Shown here piece after piece: positions 1 to 8,324 of a stretch of 64,000 nt of DNA. Below the pieces are notes generated by a model, which saw nothing but the letters and a program-made list of their open reading frames with translations, was not told the origin of the DNA and did no database searches. Every line of letters starts with the position of its first letter. The stretch's first letter is position 1. Source of the DNA: Exiguobacterium artemiae 255-15 (lineage in GTDB: Bacteria > Bacillota > Bacilli > Exiguobacteriales > Exiguobacteriaceae); assembly GCF_000019905.1 (NCBI RefSeq), contig NC_010556.1, positions 1,514,001 through 1,578,000 of the forward strand. The letters are read 5' to 3'. The position numbers and the translations under genes were made by a program.

Positions 1-308
1 TGTTCCCGCTGGATTAAACGTTCCATCCGCATGTCTTCATTTAAACGTAAAAAAACAAGCAATTCCCGGTCGGCAAAACCGTCGGGATTCCATGAGAACA
101 CGGAGCCGGATACGATGTAGTGCCGATGTTGTTCGATATCCGATCTGTATAACGCATACCGCTCTGCAATCGAACGTTTTTCGGTAAAGGTGCGGTCCTT
201 CCACAGGTAATGATCCGTGTCAATCCAGGGGATACCTTCTTGTTGCCCAATCCACTTGCCAAGCGTACTTTTGCCGGTGCCGGAACCACCGATGATTTGA
301 ATCCGCAA
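1..308 (-). CDS. P-loop nucleotide kinase-like ATPase, C-terminus outside window
   Basis: The N-terminal 102 residues are present and the gene runs off the left edge. It starts with TTG at 308 behind GGAGG with 7-nt spacing. Residues 1-20 hold a Walker A loop (GGSGTGKST), followed by a DTDHYLW segment typical of small adenylate-kinase-like or topology-modulation ATPases. These phosphorylate or bind nucleotides in the cytosol; the substrate cannot be told here. Confidence 0.75.
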   Translation of the reverse strand, partial: MRIQIIGGSGTGKSTLGKWIGQQEGIPWIDTDHYLWKDRTFTEKRSIAERYALYRSDIEQHRHYIVSGSVFSWNPDGFADRELLVFLRLNEDMRMERLIQRE

Positions 309-469
309 GAGGTGACCTCCTTAGCGCATAAGGCGCAGTTGATGTAAACGATTTTACCATAGCAGGCAGGGAGACGACGGAAGAATCGTTCTCCCTTTTT
401 TCGGGTATTTGTCTAACAGAGAAGCAAAACAGCGGACGGTCGTGTTTACCTGTGAAGGGAGCAGTGAGG

Positions 470-817
470 ATGATTCCGTTTTTCATCTTGATGCGCAACA
501 TGTACCACGTGTTACGTATTCTGTTTCGGCAAGATGAGCAAAAAGCCGTCATGTTATCGGGCGCTTTTCTCCTTGCGGTCGGGATGTTTTTTTATCACAG
601 CGTCGAACAGCTGAGTTATCTCGATGCGCTGTATTTTTCCGTCATGACGCTGACGACGGTCGGCTATGGCGATATTCATCCCGTCACGCCGATCGGCAAG
701 ATTTTTACGATGGGGTATGTTCTGCTCGGAATTGGTATCATCAGTGCCCTGATCGTTAATTTTAACCGGGCGTTAAAAGAATTTCATGCCAAGAAAGATC
801 AGGCGAAGCAGAAGTGA
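470..817 (+). CDS. Two-TM potassium channel pore protein
   Basis: A 115-aa membrane protein with the K+ selectivity filter TTVGYGD between two hydrophobic helices, so a minimal pore-forming (Ion_trans_2) subunit that probably tetramerises. No RCK/TrkA regulatory domain is attached. The upstream in-frame GTG codons at 452 and 464 are possible starts, but ATG at 470 sits 8 nt after AAGGGAG and is preferred. The gene ends before a shared terminator. Confidence 0.85.
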   Translation: MIPFFILMRNMYHVLRILFRQDEQKAVMLSGAFLLAVGMFFYHSVEQLSYLDALYFSVMTLTTVGYGDIHPVTPIGKIFTMGYVLLGIGIISALIVNFNRALKEFHAKKDQAKQK

Positions 818-847
818 CAGAAAAATCCTGTTCCTGACGCAATTAAA

Positions 848-902
848 AACAAAGAGGAAGACCGGACCTCGTATATCGAGAGCCGGTCTTCCTCTTTGTT
901 TA
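848..902. terminator. Bidirectional intrinsic terminator
   Basis: An 18-bp stem (849-866 with 883-900) built on AAAGAGGAAGACCGG and its complement, with T-rich flanks on both sides. It lies between two convergent genes. Confidence 0.8.
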
Positions 903-912
903 TCGATTCGAT

Positions 913-1041
913 TCACCCAGCATCCTTAAGCTCCTGATGCGGATTGACGCGAGCTGCGATATGCTCCGGCAAAAGCAGGGAGACACCAATTAACAGCGGC
1001 TCATCCCAGGGCACGAGATCATACAAGGCATAAAAGTTCAT
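913..1041 (-). CDS. Small 42-aa protein of unknown function
   Basis: An ATG at 1041 follows AGGAG by 8 nt, and the frame runs 42 codons to TGA at 913, just before the shared terminator. The product begins MNFYALYDLVPWDEP and has a leucine-rich centre but no clear membrane helix. I do not recognise it. Good initiation signals and the terminator support a real gene, divergent from the ECF sigma gene. Confidence 0.55.
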   Translation of the reverse strand: MNFYALYDLVPWDEPLLIGVSLLLPEHIAARVNPHQELKDAG

Positions 1042-1076
1042 GTGTTGATCTCCTATCTGATTTTTTTACAGATTTT

Positions 1077-1105
1077 TGAAACTAAAACGGTGTATGCTCA
1101 GTCTA
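1077..1105 (+). promoter_or_regulatory. Candidate autoregulated ECF promoter
   Basis: TGAAAC at 1077-1082 is followed after 16 nt by CAGTCTA, which resembles the Bacilli ECF pattern TGAAAC-N16-CGTCTA. It lies about 35 nt before the sigma-factor start. Autoregulation is inferred from the pattern. Confidence 0.45.
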
Positions 1106-1134
1106 ATGAAGAGAGAAGAAAGGAGGGAAGTCCC

Positions 1135-1662
1135 GTGTTCCGAAAAAAGCGTGCCGGCAGTTGGACGGATGAAACGTTCCTTGCAACGTTATATGCCGAA
1201 GAACATTACATCTACCGGATGTCATTTCTGTATTTGAAGGAGGAACAGGAAGCACTCGAAAACGTGCAGGAAGTCGCTTTTCGGGCTTGGAAGTATCGCA
1301 AATCACTGAAGGAAATCACGTATTTTAAAACGTGGCTGACGCGGATCACGATCAACGCGGCACTCGATCAGCTCAAGAAACACCAAACGCTCGTCTGGAC
1401 GACCGACGGTATGGAGAACTTGAAAGAACCGCAGACCGCTTCGTTTGAACACGTCGTCGTAAATCAACTGTTTCTGGCTGATCTGCTCGAACGACTCGAC
1501 GTCAAGGAACGTTCGCTCTTGACGTTACGGTATCAAGCCGACTATTCCCTTCAGGAGATCGCCGACCTGCTCGACATTCCGGTCAGTACCGTCAAAAGTA
1601 CGTTGTACCGGGCAATTCAAAAATTACAGCGGCAACAACTAAAAGGAGGAGAGTCCGGATGA
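1135..1662 (+). CDS. ECF RNA polymerase sigma factor
   Basis: A 175-aa sigma-70 family protein with region 2 at about residues 18-75 (YIYRMSFLYL, TYFKTWLTRI) and region 4 at about 115-165 (LTLRYQADYSLQEIADLL plus a recognition helix VSTVKSTLYRA). It directs RNA polymerase to a stress regulon, usually envelope stress. The frame is open upstream to 1042, but GTG at 1135 behind AAAGGAGG is the best start. Its stop overlaps the start of the membrane anti-sigma gene (ATGA), so the two are translationally coupled. Confidence 0.9.
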   Translation: MFRKKRAGSWTDETFLATLYAEEHYIYRMSFLYLKEEQEALENVQEVAFRAWKYRKSLKEITYFKTWLTRITINAALDQLKKHQTLVWTTDGMENLKEPQTASFEHVVVNQLFLADLLERLDVKERSLLTLRYQADYSLQEIADLLDIPVSTVKSTLYRAIQKLQRQQLKGGESG

Positions 1663-2486
1663 AACAGCAACTGGAGTCAGCGTTAGAAGAACTTTCCGTA
1701 CCGGACAGCGTCCATACGCGGATGAAACAGGGGATCCACCGGAACAGACGGAAGCACCGGGTACCGCAACTGGTGTTGGCAGCGATCCTGCTGATCGGTC
1801 TGATGCAGTATGACCGGATCGAGTCGTGGATACATCCGCCGACCGGACAAACGACCGCTTCGATGGTCCCGGGACTTGTTTATCAAGGGATGATGTATAC
1901 CGAGACCGGAACGACGGTCTCGGAAGCAGCAGCGCAACAGTTGCGTGGACAGAAGCTAGGGACGTCCGAAAACACGTTGACGGAAGAAAATGAAACGGCA
2001 CGGTTAAACGATTCCTTTGCCTCAAACCTGACAGACTATACGATTTACGAACTGGACGGATATGCGCCGACGGTCCGGTTGCTTGCGATCGGTCGGGAAG
2101 AGGGCAAGTCAATGATCCGGATCCTGGACGGGACGACCTACGAAGCGGACTATTTCCAAAAACTCCGGCTCGATCAAGGCATCACGCAAATCAGCTATCA
2201 GACTGAACGGACGCGGGAAACGGGGCAGAAAAAGTTGCTTGCTCCTTCCGCAGCCTGGATGGATCTGTTGACCGGTCTCAGTGCGACCGTGCCGCTTTCA
2301 GACGCTGAACTGCCGGTTGACGTACAGAACAATCGACAAATCCGGGTTGTCGACGTGACGATGACCGATGGGGTCACGAACCAGTTCCAGTTGATTGAAG
2401 GCGGATATGCGTTGTATGAACCGCTCCATGCTTATTTTGACGTGAAGGGGACGGCTTTTGAGACCGTTTGGAACGACATGCGATGA
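1659..2486 (+). CDS. Membrane anti-sigma factor partner of the ECF sigma
   Basis: A 275-aa protein with a cytoplasmic N-terminus of about 33 residues, one transmembrane helix at about 36-50 (LVLAAILLIGLMQY) and a long extracytoplasmic domain. Its size, topology and 4-bp overlap with the sigma gene mark it as the cognate anti-sigma factor, holding the sigma at the membrane until a signal arrives. No zinc-binding ZAS HxxxCxxC motif is visible. AAAGGAGG precedes the ATG. It converges with the GNAT gene, leaving 5 bp between stops. Confidence 0.75.
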   Translation: MKQQLESALEELSVPDSVHTRMKQGIHRNRRKHRVPQLVLAAILLIGLMQYDRIESWIHPPTGQTTASMVPGLVYQGMMYTETGTTVSEAAAQQLRGQKLGTSENTLTEENETARLNDSFASNLTDYTIYELDGYAPTVRLLAIGREEGKSMIRILDGTTYEADYFQKLRLDQGITQISYQTERTRETGQKKLLAPSAAWMDLLTGLSATVPLSDAELPVDVQNNRQIRVVDVTMTDGVTNQFQLIEGGYALYEPLHAYFDVKGTAFETVWNDMR

Positions 2487-2491
2487 ACCGT

Positions 2492-2887
2492 TTATTCGAA
2501 GGATTTCCGGAATCCGTAAAACGGACGGAATGCCTGACCGCGGTAAAAACTCTCCGAACTGCTCGACGCGAGGACTTCGATTCGCGTCGTCGGATACGCT
2601 TCATGCAGGCGGGCAAACAGCTGTTGTGCGAGACCCTGGCCCCGGAATTCGGCATCAATCAGTAATTCGCAAATGTATAACGTCACTTGAGTGTCGGTCA
2701 TTCCGCGGACATACCCGACGACTTCCCCCGCATGTTCGACGACAAACGCCGCATTGGAATGTTGCCAGGCCAGTTTTGTCCGGTCATGCAGACGGACGAG
2801 CTGATTCCAGCCTTCCGCCGCATTTAAGCGCTGAATCGCGGGGAAGTCCTGTTCCTGATAGGGGCGGATCTGATATTCTGATTTCAT
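2492..2887 (-). CDS. GNAT family N-acetyltransferase
   Basis: 131 aa with the GNAT fold: an N-terminal IRPYQEQDFPAIQRLN segment, core strands VVEHAGEVVGYV and ELLIDAEFRGQGLAQQL (the acetyl-CoA pyrophosphate loop, Q/RxxGxG/A) and a terminal FYRGQAFRPFYGF. The substrate is unknown. It starts 3 nt after the ancestral stop of the broken HAD gene and was probably co-transcribed with it. Its own ribosome binding site is weak, so truncation of the HAD gene may lower its translation. Confidence 0.85.
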   Translation of the reverse strand: MKSEYQIRPYQEQDFPAIQRLNAAEGWNQLVRLHDRTKLAWQHSNAAFVVEHAGEVVGYVRGMTDTQVTLYICELLIDAEFRGQGLAQQLFARLHEAYPTTRIEVLASSSSESFYRGQAFRPFYGFRKSFE

Positions 2888-2890
2888 GTG

Positions 2891-3578
2891 TTAAAACCTG
2901 CTTTCCTGGTTGAGTCGTGTGATGAAAGGTAAAAGCTGCGACCAGTCGTGTAACGTGCCCTCAACGGGAGCGGTCGATTTCAGAAGTGCCGGCATCCCGA
3001 CGGCTTTAGCCGCGGCGACGTCATGCAACGGCTTTAGCCGCGGCGACGTCATGCAACGGATGATCGCCGATGAACAGAACCTGTTCCGGCTCCAGTCCAA
3101 AGGCTTGTACGGGACGTAAAAACAACGCAGGCTCCGGCTTGGAAAGACCAACTTCTTCCGAAATCAAAATCGGATCAAAAAAGTGCTGTAAGCCGTGCGC
3201 TTCGATGACAGACCGTTGCAGATCGCTCCGCCCGTTCGTAATCAGCCCGAGACGGTAAGAGGACGACAGAGATTCGAGCAAAGAAATCGTTCCCGGGAAG
3301 AGGACACTGGTTTTTGCGAACCCGGTCAAGTAATCGTCGAGCAGCACTTCCGGGGAGACATCCAGCTGAAAGTGAGCGACGAGTTGCTGGTAGACGCGGT
3401 CTTTCCAAACGAGACCACGTTGATCCCATTCGATGAACAGGGTCTGGTAGACATCAGCCGGACAGTTCGAGATCGGAGCGATCAAGCGGAGATGTTGATC
3501 GGCGATAAAACGCACTAAAGACATCTCGCGATCGAGCAACGTGCCATCGAGATCAAATAAGAGGGCTTGAATCGGCAT
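2891..3578 (-). pseudogene. HAD-family phosphatase broken by a 28-bp tandem duplication
   Basis: HAD hydrolase with motif I FDLDGTLLD, motif II LITNGRS, motif III lysine in GLSKPEP and motif IV IGDHPLHDV. Within motif IV a 28-bp unit occurs twice head to tail (3001-3028 and 3029-3056). Because 28 is not a multiple of three, reading stops at 3021 and loses about 40 C-terminal residues that are still encoded to 2891. Removing one copy restores a 226-aa protein. The likely start is ATG at 3578; an ATG at 3599 is also in frame and neither has a strong ribosome binding site. Confidence 0.85.
3001..3056. repeat. Perfect 28-bp tandem duplication inside the HAD gene
   Basis: Two identical adjacent 28-bp copies (3001-3028, 3029-3056) each encode LHDVAAAKAV in the HAD frame. 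They cause the frameshift, and loss of one copy would restore the gene. Confidence 0.95.
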
Positions 3579-3706
3579 CAGAAAACAACTGCTATACATA
3601 TTAAATATTTCAACTACCGTAATATTAATTTAAATAAAATCAAGCCAAAAAGGATAATTCAATTGTTTCTATACTACCAGTCCTGTCCACAAAAAGGAGG
3701 TCCACC

Positions 3707-4582
3707 ATGCATTTCAATGCTCCATCATACCCGAAACAATGGTTCGACACGAAATCAGCCGGAACACCGGTCGTCATTTTAACTGGAATGGGCTGTTCCT
3801 ATGAAGAATGGTATGAAGTCATCCAGTCGCTGCGACCCGCCCACAGGATTCTCAGTTTCCACCGCCATTCCTGGAAAGAAGGGGACGGTATTCACCGGAC
3901 AGGTCACGCCATCCAACAGTTGCAAACTCTGTTAAGCGGATCAAACGTTGATGAACCAATTCTGCTGATCGGTCATTCCTACGGGGGATTGATTGCTCAG
4001 GAATTTACGAAACTGTTCCCGGAACGTATCAAAGGCCTGATACTGGTTGATTCCACATCCGTCGATTTACATGAACTTGATGCGCTCGATACGCCGGTTC
4101 TCGATGCGGTATCATCGGATGCCGCCTGGCAAGCGTTATGCCGGGACTACGCTATCAAAACAAAAGAACAACTCAAACAGTTGTTGCAACCGGTCCTGAC
4201 CGGGGCTCAAAAGCGATTACCCCAAGCAGTCCAGGATGCTCTGGTCGACTTTCAGACCGAACCAGACCTGTATGCGATGATGGATTCTGAAGTGGAACAC
4301 TGGAAAACGGATGCGGCGCGGATCCGCACCGGCCCGTTTCCGGACGTTCCCTTGATTGTGATTGGGCGGGATCCGGAGCTTTCCATCCAGGACGGCATCA
4401 ACGACGGCTTACCGGAAGACGAGCTGCGGCAGGTCGAGGAGACATGGCACCGGTTAGTCTTACGGCAGGCAACATTAACGAAACAAGCTGATTTCATCAC
4501 GGCAACAGGCGCAGGTCACGCGATTCATCTTGACCGTCCTGATCTTGTCATCTCAGCTGTAACCAAGCTCGACGTCACATGA
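3707..4582 (+). CDS. Alpha/beta hydrolase
   Basis: 291 aa with an alpha/beta hydrolase core: oxyanion strand VVILTGMG, nucleophile elbow GHSYGG at about residues 91-96 (serine), and a late catalytic histidine in GAGHAIHLD. No signal peptide, so cytosolic; the ester or amide substrate is unknown. AAGGAGG precedes the ATG. It is a single gene, convergent with the diguanylate cyclase and separated from it by one base. Confidence 0.85.
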   Translation: MHFNAPSYPKQWFDTKSAGTPVVILTGMGCSYEEWYEVIQSLRPAHRILSFHRHSWKEGDGIHRTGHAIQQLQTLLSGSNVDEPILLIGHSYGGLIAQEFTKLFPERIKGLILVDSTSVDLHELDALDTPVLDAVSSDAAWQALCRDYAIKTKEQLKQLLQPVLTGAQKRLPQAVQDALVDFQTEPDLYAMMDSEVEHWKTDAARIRTGPFPDVPLIVIGRDPELSIQDGINDGLPEDELRQVEETWHRLVLRQATLTKQADFITATGAGHAIHLDRPDLVISAVTKLDVT

Positions 4583-4583
4583 C

Positions 4584-5480
4584 TCATACCAACGTTTTCG
4601 ACCGTTGCTTTTCTTGATACATCATCTGATCGGCTTTTCGTAACAAGTCCAGGACGTCTGTCGTCGCTGTTTGGTAAGCAAAACCAAGCGAAACCGACAA
4701 CTCATGACGATCGAAATCGCATCGTAGGGCGGCGATTAAATCGAGCACAGTTTGTTCTGTCCCATTTTGACTGACGATGACAAATTCATCCCCGCCGAGA
4801 CGAAAGGCGTCTGGGCTGAATCGGCTTAAACAAAGAGCCGTCTGTTCGAGCAGAGCGTCTCCCGCCACATGTCCGAACCGGTCGTTCACTTGCTTTAAGT
4901 CATTGAGGTCAAGGGTTATTAAACCCAGAGGAAGCAATGGACCGTCTTGCAACTCCGAAACCAGCCCGTCAAACGCATGCCGGTTGTACAGTCCCGTCAA
5001 GGAATCACGTTCGCACAGTTGCTCGAGTTCCTTCTGACGTGCTCTCGCGGCATCCATATTCCGGATGACGCCCTGGACAGCAACGATTTCGCCGTTTTCA
5101 TAAATCGGTGTCGTGTATTCCTCAAACCAGATGTAGATTCCATCGTTCGTCCGCCAGCGTTGCGGAAACGGCTCGTCATAGTTGCAGTTGCCGGAGATTT
5201 TCGACATCAGAATCTCGACATCATCCGGATGAATCCGGTCGAAACAATCCGACGGGTCGGCATAACTCGCCTCGACCGTCCCGGCACCGATATGTTCATC
5301 GAGGGCAGGGCTGATATAACGGAACCGATAGACCGGTCTCACTTCAAAAATGTACATGATATCTTTCGAATGTTTTCCGAATGTCGCGATCGTCGGCTGG
5401 ACCGAAGACGACCGTTTTTGGAACATGAAGCGTCCAAGCAGCGTACATACAACCCCAATCATGATTCCGACCCACAGCAC
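4584..5480 (-). CDS. Membrane-anchored PAS-GGDEF diguanylate cyclase
   Basis: 298 aa with one N-terminal transmembrane helix (residues 2-18), a PAS-like domain (about 35-140, ending in a PAC motif VQGVIRNMD) and a GGDEF domain (about 155-295). The intact active-site motif GGDEF predicts synthesis of cyclic di-GMP from two GTP. No RxxD inhibitory site at the usual spacing is evident. Start is GTG at 5480 after AGGTG with 7-nt spacing. It stands alone in transcription. Confidence 0.9.
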   Translation of the reverse strand: MLWVGIMIGVVCTLLGRFMFQKRSSSVQPTIATFGKHSKDIMYIFEVRPVYRFRYISPALDEHIGAGTVEASYADPSDCFDRIHPDDVEILMSKISGNCNYDEPFPQRWRTNDGIYIWFEEYTTPIYENGEIVAVQGVIRNMDAARARQKELEQLCERDSLTGLYNRHAFDGLVSELQDGPLLPLGLITLDLNDLKQVNDRFGHVAGDALLEQTALCLSRFSPDAFRLGGDEFVIVSQNGTEQTVLDLIAALRCDFDRHELSVSLGFAYQTATTDVLDLLRKADQMMYQEKQRSKTLV

Positions 5481-5621
5481 ACGGGTTCACCTGCCTTATG
5501 TAGTTATTCCTTAATCCGAAGATGGAATGATTTGTAAAACCAGACACAGTAAAGTATAGCAAAGAAACCGTTCTTGATATACAGAAAATCCCATTTTCAT
5601 TTCCGAAAGTCTCGAACATCC

Positions 5622-5658
5622 TAAACACGGCACCCGCTTTGGCAGGTGCCGTGTTGTC
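5622..5658 (-). terminator. Hairpin at the 3' end of the ABC transporter operon
   Basis: An 11-bp perfect stem AACACGGCACC (5624-5634) with its complement at 5645-5655. The T-run is short on both strands, so termination strength is uncertain. Confidence 0.55.
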
Positions 5659-5687
5659 GTAGCCATGAAAAGGGAGATGGAAAATCG

Positions 5688-6452
5688 TCAATTTTTGAGC
5701 TTTTTACTAGCCCACATGAGATTCAAAAAGGTGAACAGCAAACACGAAAAGATACTTCGATATGACACAACAGACGATCTGACCAGTTGATGCTCCGCGA
5801 CGTTTAGGATCGACGAGGGGAACCCATCAGAAAAAACAGGATCAAGGTTCTTGAGGACCAGAAGCAGAAAGCTGATTCCGATGGCAGAGATCGCAATCAG
5901 GACCTGATGTCTTACATACATACTGATGACGATGACCAGACTGATCAAATAAAGAATCCACAAACTGTAGAGAACGGAAAAAGAAATCAATTTTGTCATC
6001 GGGAACGCGCCGAACAAATACACGGTACAGCCGTAGGAGGTCAGAATCCCGAATCCAAGACTGAACATGCTGATGAACCAATGGGCAATCAGTTTGGCGG
6101 AAACATAACAGTGTATCGAAACCGGGCGCGTCAGAATAAAATCCTGCATCCCGTTTTGACGGTCCGTTGCAATCAGTCCCATGAAGCTGATCAGTAAGAT
6201 AATCAGTCCGATTTGATTAAATTGACCGGAAATGGTCGATAAAAATACTTCGTTTGCTGTCGGAGCCGGTTTGTCCGGGTCGAGGATGACTCCGATCGAA
6301 CCGCCCATCTGTTGCAGAATGAGGTCCATATACAGATTAATCAACGGTTGGGTCAAACCGAGTAGAACAAAAAAAATCGTCAACCAGACGTATTTATATT
6401 CCTTTGCCGCTTCTGTCAGTTCTACCCTTACAAGTGCTGTGAACTGACTCAT
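5688..6452 (-). CDS. ABC-2 type transporter permease
   Basis: 254 aa with about six hydrophobic segments and a short cytoplasmic N-terminus, the architecture of ABC-2 (NosY/CcmB-like) export permeases. The sequence TDRQNGMQDFILTRPVS after the second helix matches the coupling loop of this family. It overlaps the ATPase stop by 4 nt (ATGA), so the two form one transporter. The substrate is not evident; it could be a drug, a peptide or a lipid. Confidence 0.85.
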   Translation of the reverse strand: MSQFTALVRVELTEAAKEYKYVWLTIFFVLLGLTQPLINLYMDLILQQMGGSIGVILDPDKPAPTANEVFLSTISGQFNQIGLIILLISFMGLIATDRQNGMQDFILTRPVSIHCYVSAKLIAHWFISMFSLGFGILTSYGCTVYLFGAFPMTKLISFSVLYSLWILYLISLVIVISMYVRHQVLIAISAIGISFLLLVLKNLDPVFSDGFPSSILNVAEHQLVRSSVVSYRSIFSCLLFTFLNLMWASKKLKN

Positions 6453-7339
6453 ACATCCGCCGCCAGTTCGAGAAACGTGTCTTCCAGTCCCACTTCATGG
6501 AAACCGACGGATATCACGTCCAACTGTTTTAAAGAGCAGGCGGTTAAGACGTGTTTCAAATTGAACGCATGTGTTCCGGTGATGAGAAAGGCAACAGGGG
6601 ATAGTTTTTCTACGGTGACGGATGGAAAGCAATTCAGGACCTGATCGACTGATACGGCATTCCTGAACTGAAGGCGCACCTGTTGAAGATCAATCGTTTG
6701 ATCCTCCCGGTAAAGGTGTTTGATGATCCGGCCGTTTTTCATGATAATATAACGGTCACAAATCTCCCGGATGTCATGCAGTATGTGCGTCGACAATAAA
6801 ATCGTCATCCGTTGCTTCAGACGCCCGATCAAGTTCCGGATTTCATTTCGCCCGATTGGATCGAGGGAGGCGACAGGTTCGTCTAAAATTAAAAGTTGCG
6901 GCTCATGCAGAATGGCTTGCGCAATTCCGAGGCGTTGTTTCATTCCGCCTGATAACTGTTCGACCGGAACATCTTGTTTGTCCTGAAGACCGACTTCTTT
7001 TAATGTTTCTGAAATACGCTTCTCTAGCAACTCTTTTTTTATGCCGGATAATTTTCCGAAAAAGAGCAAAGATTCCCGGCACGTCATCCAGGGTTTAAAA
7101 TCCGTGTATTGCGATAAGTAACCGATCTGTTTTTTGTAACGTTCAATCGGTTGATCCTGAAATGAAATCTCACCTGATTCATATGAAAGAATTCCCATCA
7201 GGCATTTGATCAGCGTTGTTTTACCTGCTCCATTGGGGCCAAGCAAGCCGATGCATTCGTTTTCCTGAAATGAAAAATCAATTCCGTCGAGAATTTTTCG
7301 TTTATTCAACGTTTTGTGGAGATTATGAATGGTAATCAT
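6449..7339 (-). CDS. ABC transporter ATP-binding protein
   Basis: 296 aa with Walker A GPNGAGKTT, Q-loop, signature LSGGMKQRLGIAQ, Walker B LLILDEP and the switch histidine in LSTHIL. A roughly 80-residue C-terminal extension follows, as in exporter ATPases of the CcmA/NatA group. It powers the adjacent ABC-2 permease. Its start lies inside the 3' end of the PLDc_N-like gene (17-nt overlap), so all three genes form an operon. Confidence 0.9.
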   Translation of the reverse strand: MITIHNLHKTLNKRKILDGIDFSFQENECIGLLGPNGAGKTTLIKCLMGILSYESGEISFQDQPIERYKKQIGYLSQYTDFKPWMTCRESLLFFGKLSGIKKELLEKRISETLKEVGLQDKQDVPVEQLSGGMKQRLGIAQAILHEPQLLILDEPVASLDPIGRNEIRNLIGRLKQRMTILLSTHILHDIREICDRYIIMKNGRIIKHLYREDQTIDLQQVRLQFRNAVSVDQVLNCFPSVTVEKLSPVAFLITGTHAFNLKHVLTACSLKQLDVISVGFHEVGLEDTFLELAADV

Positions 7340-7565
7340 GACGGATGCTCCTCCTTCCGACGATCAGGTACAGGATCGGGCCAATCAGTTGCATACTTAA
7401 AATGACGAATAACCAGACATACGGCAAAGCAATCTGTTTTTTTCGGTTCGACCAGTCAAAAAGGGTAATTCCGATCAACAATACATGTAAGGAGAAAATC
7501 GGGATGAGGAGGGGAAGCCATTGCAGCCAGTCAATCTCAAGTAAAGGCGTTATCTCTGTATTCAT
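7323..7565 (-). CDS. Small membrane protein with PLDc_N-like domain
   Basis: 80 aa, two transmembrane helices (about 12-35 and 48-68) joined by a FDWSNRKKQ loop and ending LIGPILYLIVGR. This matches the small phospholipase-D N-terminal-like (PLDc_N) membrane proteins that often sit beside ABC exporters. Start is ATG at 7565 after AGGAG with 7-nt spacing. First gene of the exporter operon and immediately downstream of the palindromic operator. Confidence 0.75.
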   Translation of the reverse strand: MNTEITPLLEIDWLQWLPLLIPIFSLHVLLIGITLFDWSNRKKQIALPYVWLFVILSMQLIGPILYLIVGRRSIRHDYHS

Positions 7566-7581
7566 ACAGTCACTCCTTTCT

Positions 7582-7616
7582 ATTATCATTATCGATAATG
7601 ATAATTAATAAGTCAA
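7582..7616 (-). promoter_or_regulatory. Promoter overlapped by a 24-bp Fur-like palindrome
   Basis: On the minus strand TTGACT (7616-7611) and GATAAT (7593-7588) are 17 nt apart, a good housekeeping promoter for the exporter operon. The -10 lies inside a perfect 24-bp palindrome (7582-7605) made of two ATTATC and two GATAAT hexamers. A protein bound there would block transcription. Fur is one candidate; the regulator encoded at 7747 is the other. Confidence 0.75.
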
Positions 7617-7746
7617 CCTGTTTTTACTTTTGATCAAATCAGTGAAAGCTTTAAAAATTGCGCTGAACATATGGTATGTTCATATAGCGGAACGTATCTT
7701 GTTTGAAATACGGCACATTTAATATTGCAGGAAGGGGAGCAATGAA

Positions 7747-8271
7747 ATGAATTTAGATTTGTTTAAGAATCAGGTCCGGTTCAAAATCGCACTGGAATTG
7801 ATTGATTGTGATGAGGGAATGTCCATCATGCAGCTGAACAAACGGCTCGATGATGTTCCCCAAGCTACGCTGTACCGTCATGTGAATGCGATGCTTCAAG
7901 ATTCTTTATTGAAAGTAATCGGCGTCCAGCGTGCAGGAAAAGTCGAGGAAAAAATTTATGCCTTGAACACTTCCGGATATAAAATTAAAGAGGAAGACTG
8001 GACTTCTGCGACGTACGACGAAAAAGTCAATTTCGTTTCGCTTTATTTTATGTATATCTTGCAAAATTATAAGAACTATCAGGAGACGCTTTCTTTAACC
8101 GACAGCCCGGATCAGGCGACATTCTCGCTTGTAAAACTCAATTTACCAGATGAAACATTCCGGACGTTTGAATCCGAGCTCGCCGCTTTACTGGAAAAGT
8201 ATCACGGATTATCCGCACATCACGAAGAGGTGGAGACGAAAAGAACCGTATCCTTAGTCATCATCCCATGA
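7747..8271 (+). CDS. Winged-helix transcriptional regulator
   Basis: 174 aa. Residues 10-65 form a winged helix-turn-helix (MSIMQLNKRLDDVPQATLYRHVNAML, then a wing), as in ArsR/PadR-like proteins that act as local repressors. The C-terminal half is probably the dimerisation or sensor part; no metal-binding cysteine cluster is present. It is divergent from the ABC exporter operon, so it is the natural candidate for controlling it. GGGGAG precedes the ATG. Ends before a bidirectional terminator. Confidence 0.75.
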   Translation: MNLDLFKNQVRFKIALELIDCDEGMSIMQLNKRLDDVPQATLYRHVNAMLQDSLLKVIGVQRAGKVEEKIYALNTSGYKIKEEDWTSATYDEKVNFVSLYFMYILQNYKNYQETLSLTDSPDQATFSLVKLNLPDETFRTFESELAALLEKYHGLSAHHEEVETKRTVSLVIIP

Positions 8272-8280
8272 CGGAAGATC

Positions 8281-8324
8281 AAAAAAATGGTCCTCAGGCC
8301 GGAAAGCTTGAGGACCATTTTTTA
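8281..8324. terminator. Bidirectional intrinsic terminator
   Basis: Stem AAATGGTCCTCA (from 8284) pairs with TGAGGACCATTT, with A6/T6 runs on both sides. It serves both convergent genes, and the DUF4256 stop codon lies in it. Confidence 0.9.

Noticed and set aside
1639-2112. 157-codon minus-strand frame inside the anti-sigma gene
   Set aside because: Antisense shadow with no ribosome binding site or family features.
2458-2913. 151-codon plus-strand frame overlapping the GNAT gene
   Set aside because: Arg/Pro-rich shadow without start signals; the opposite strand has a recognisable acetyltransferase.
4947-5537. 196-codon plus-strand frame opposite the diguanylate cyclase
   Set aside because: Shadow of an intact PAS-GGDEF gene; no initiation signals.
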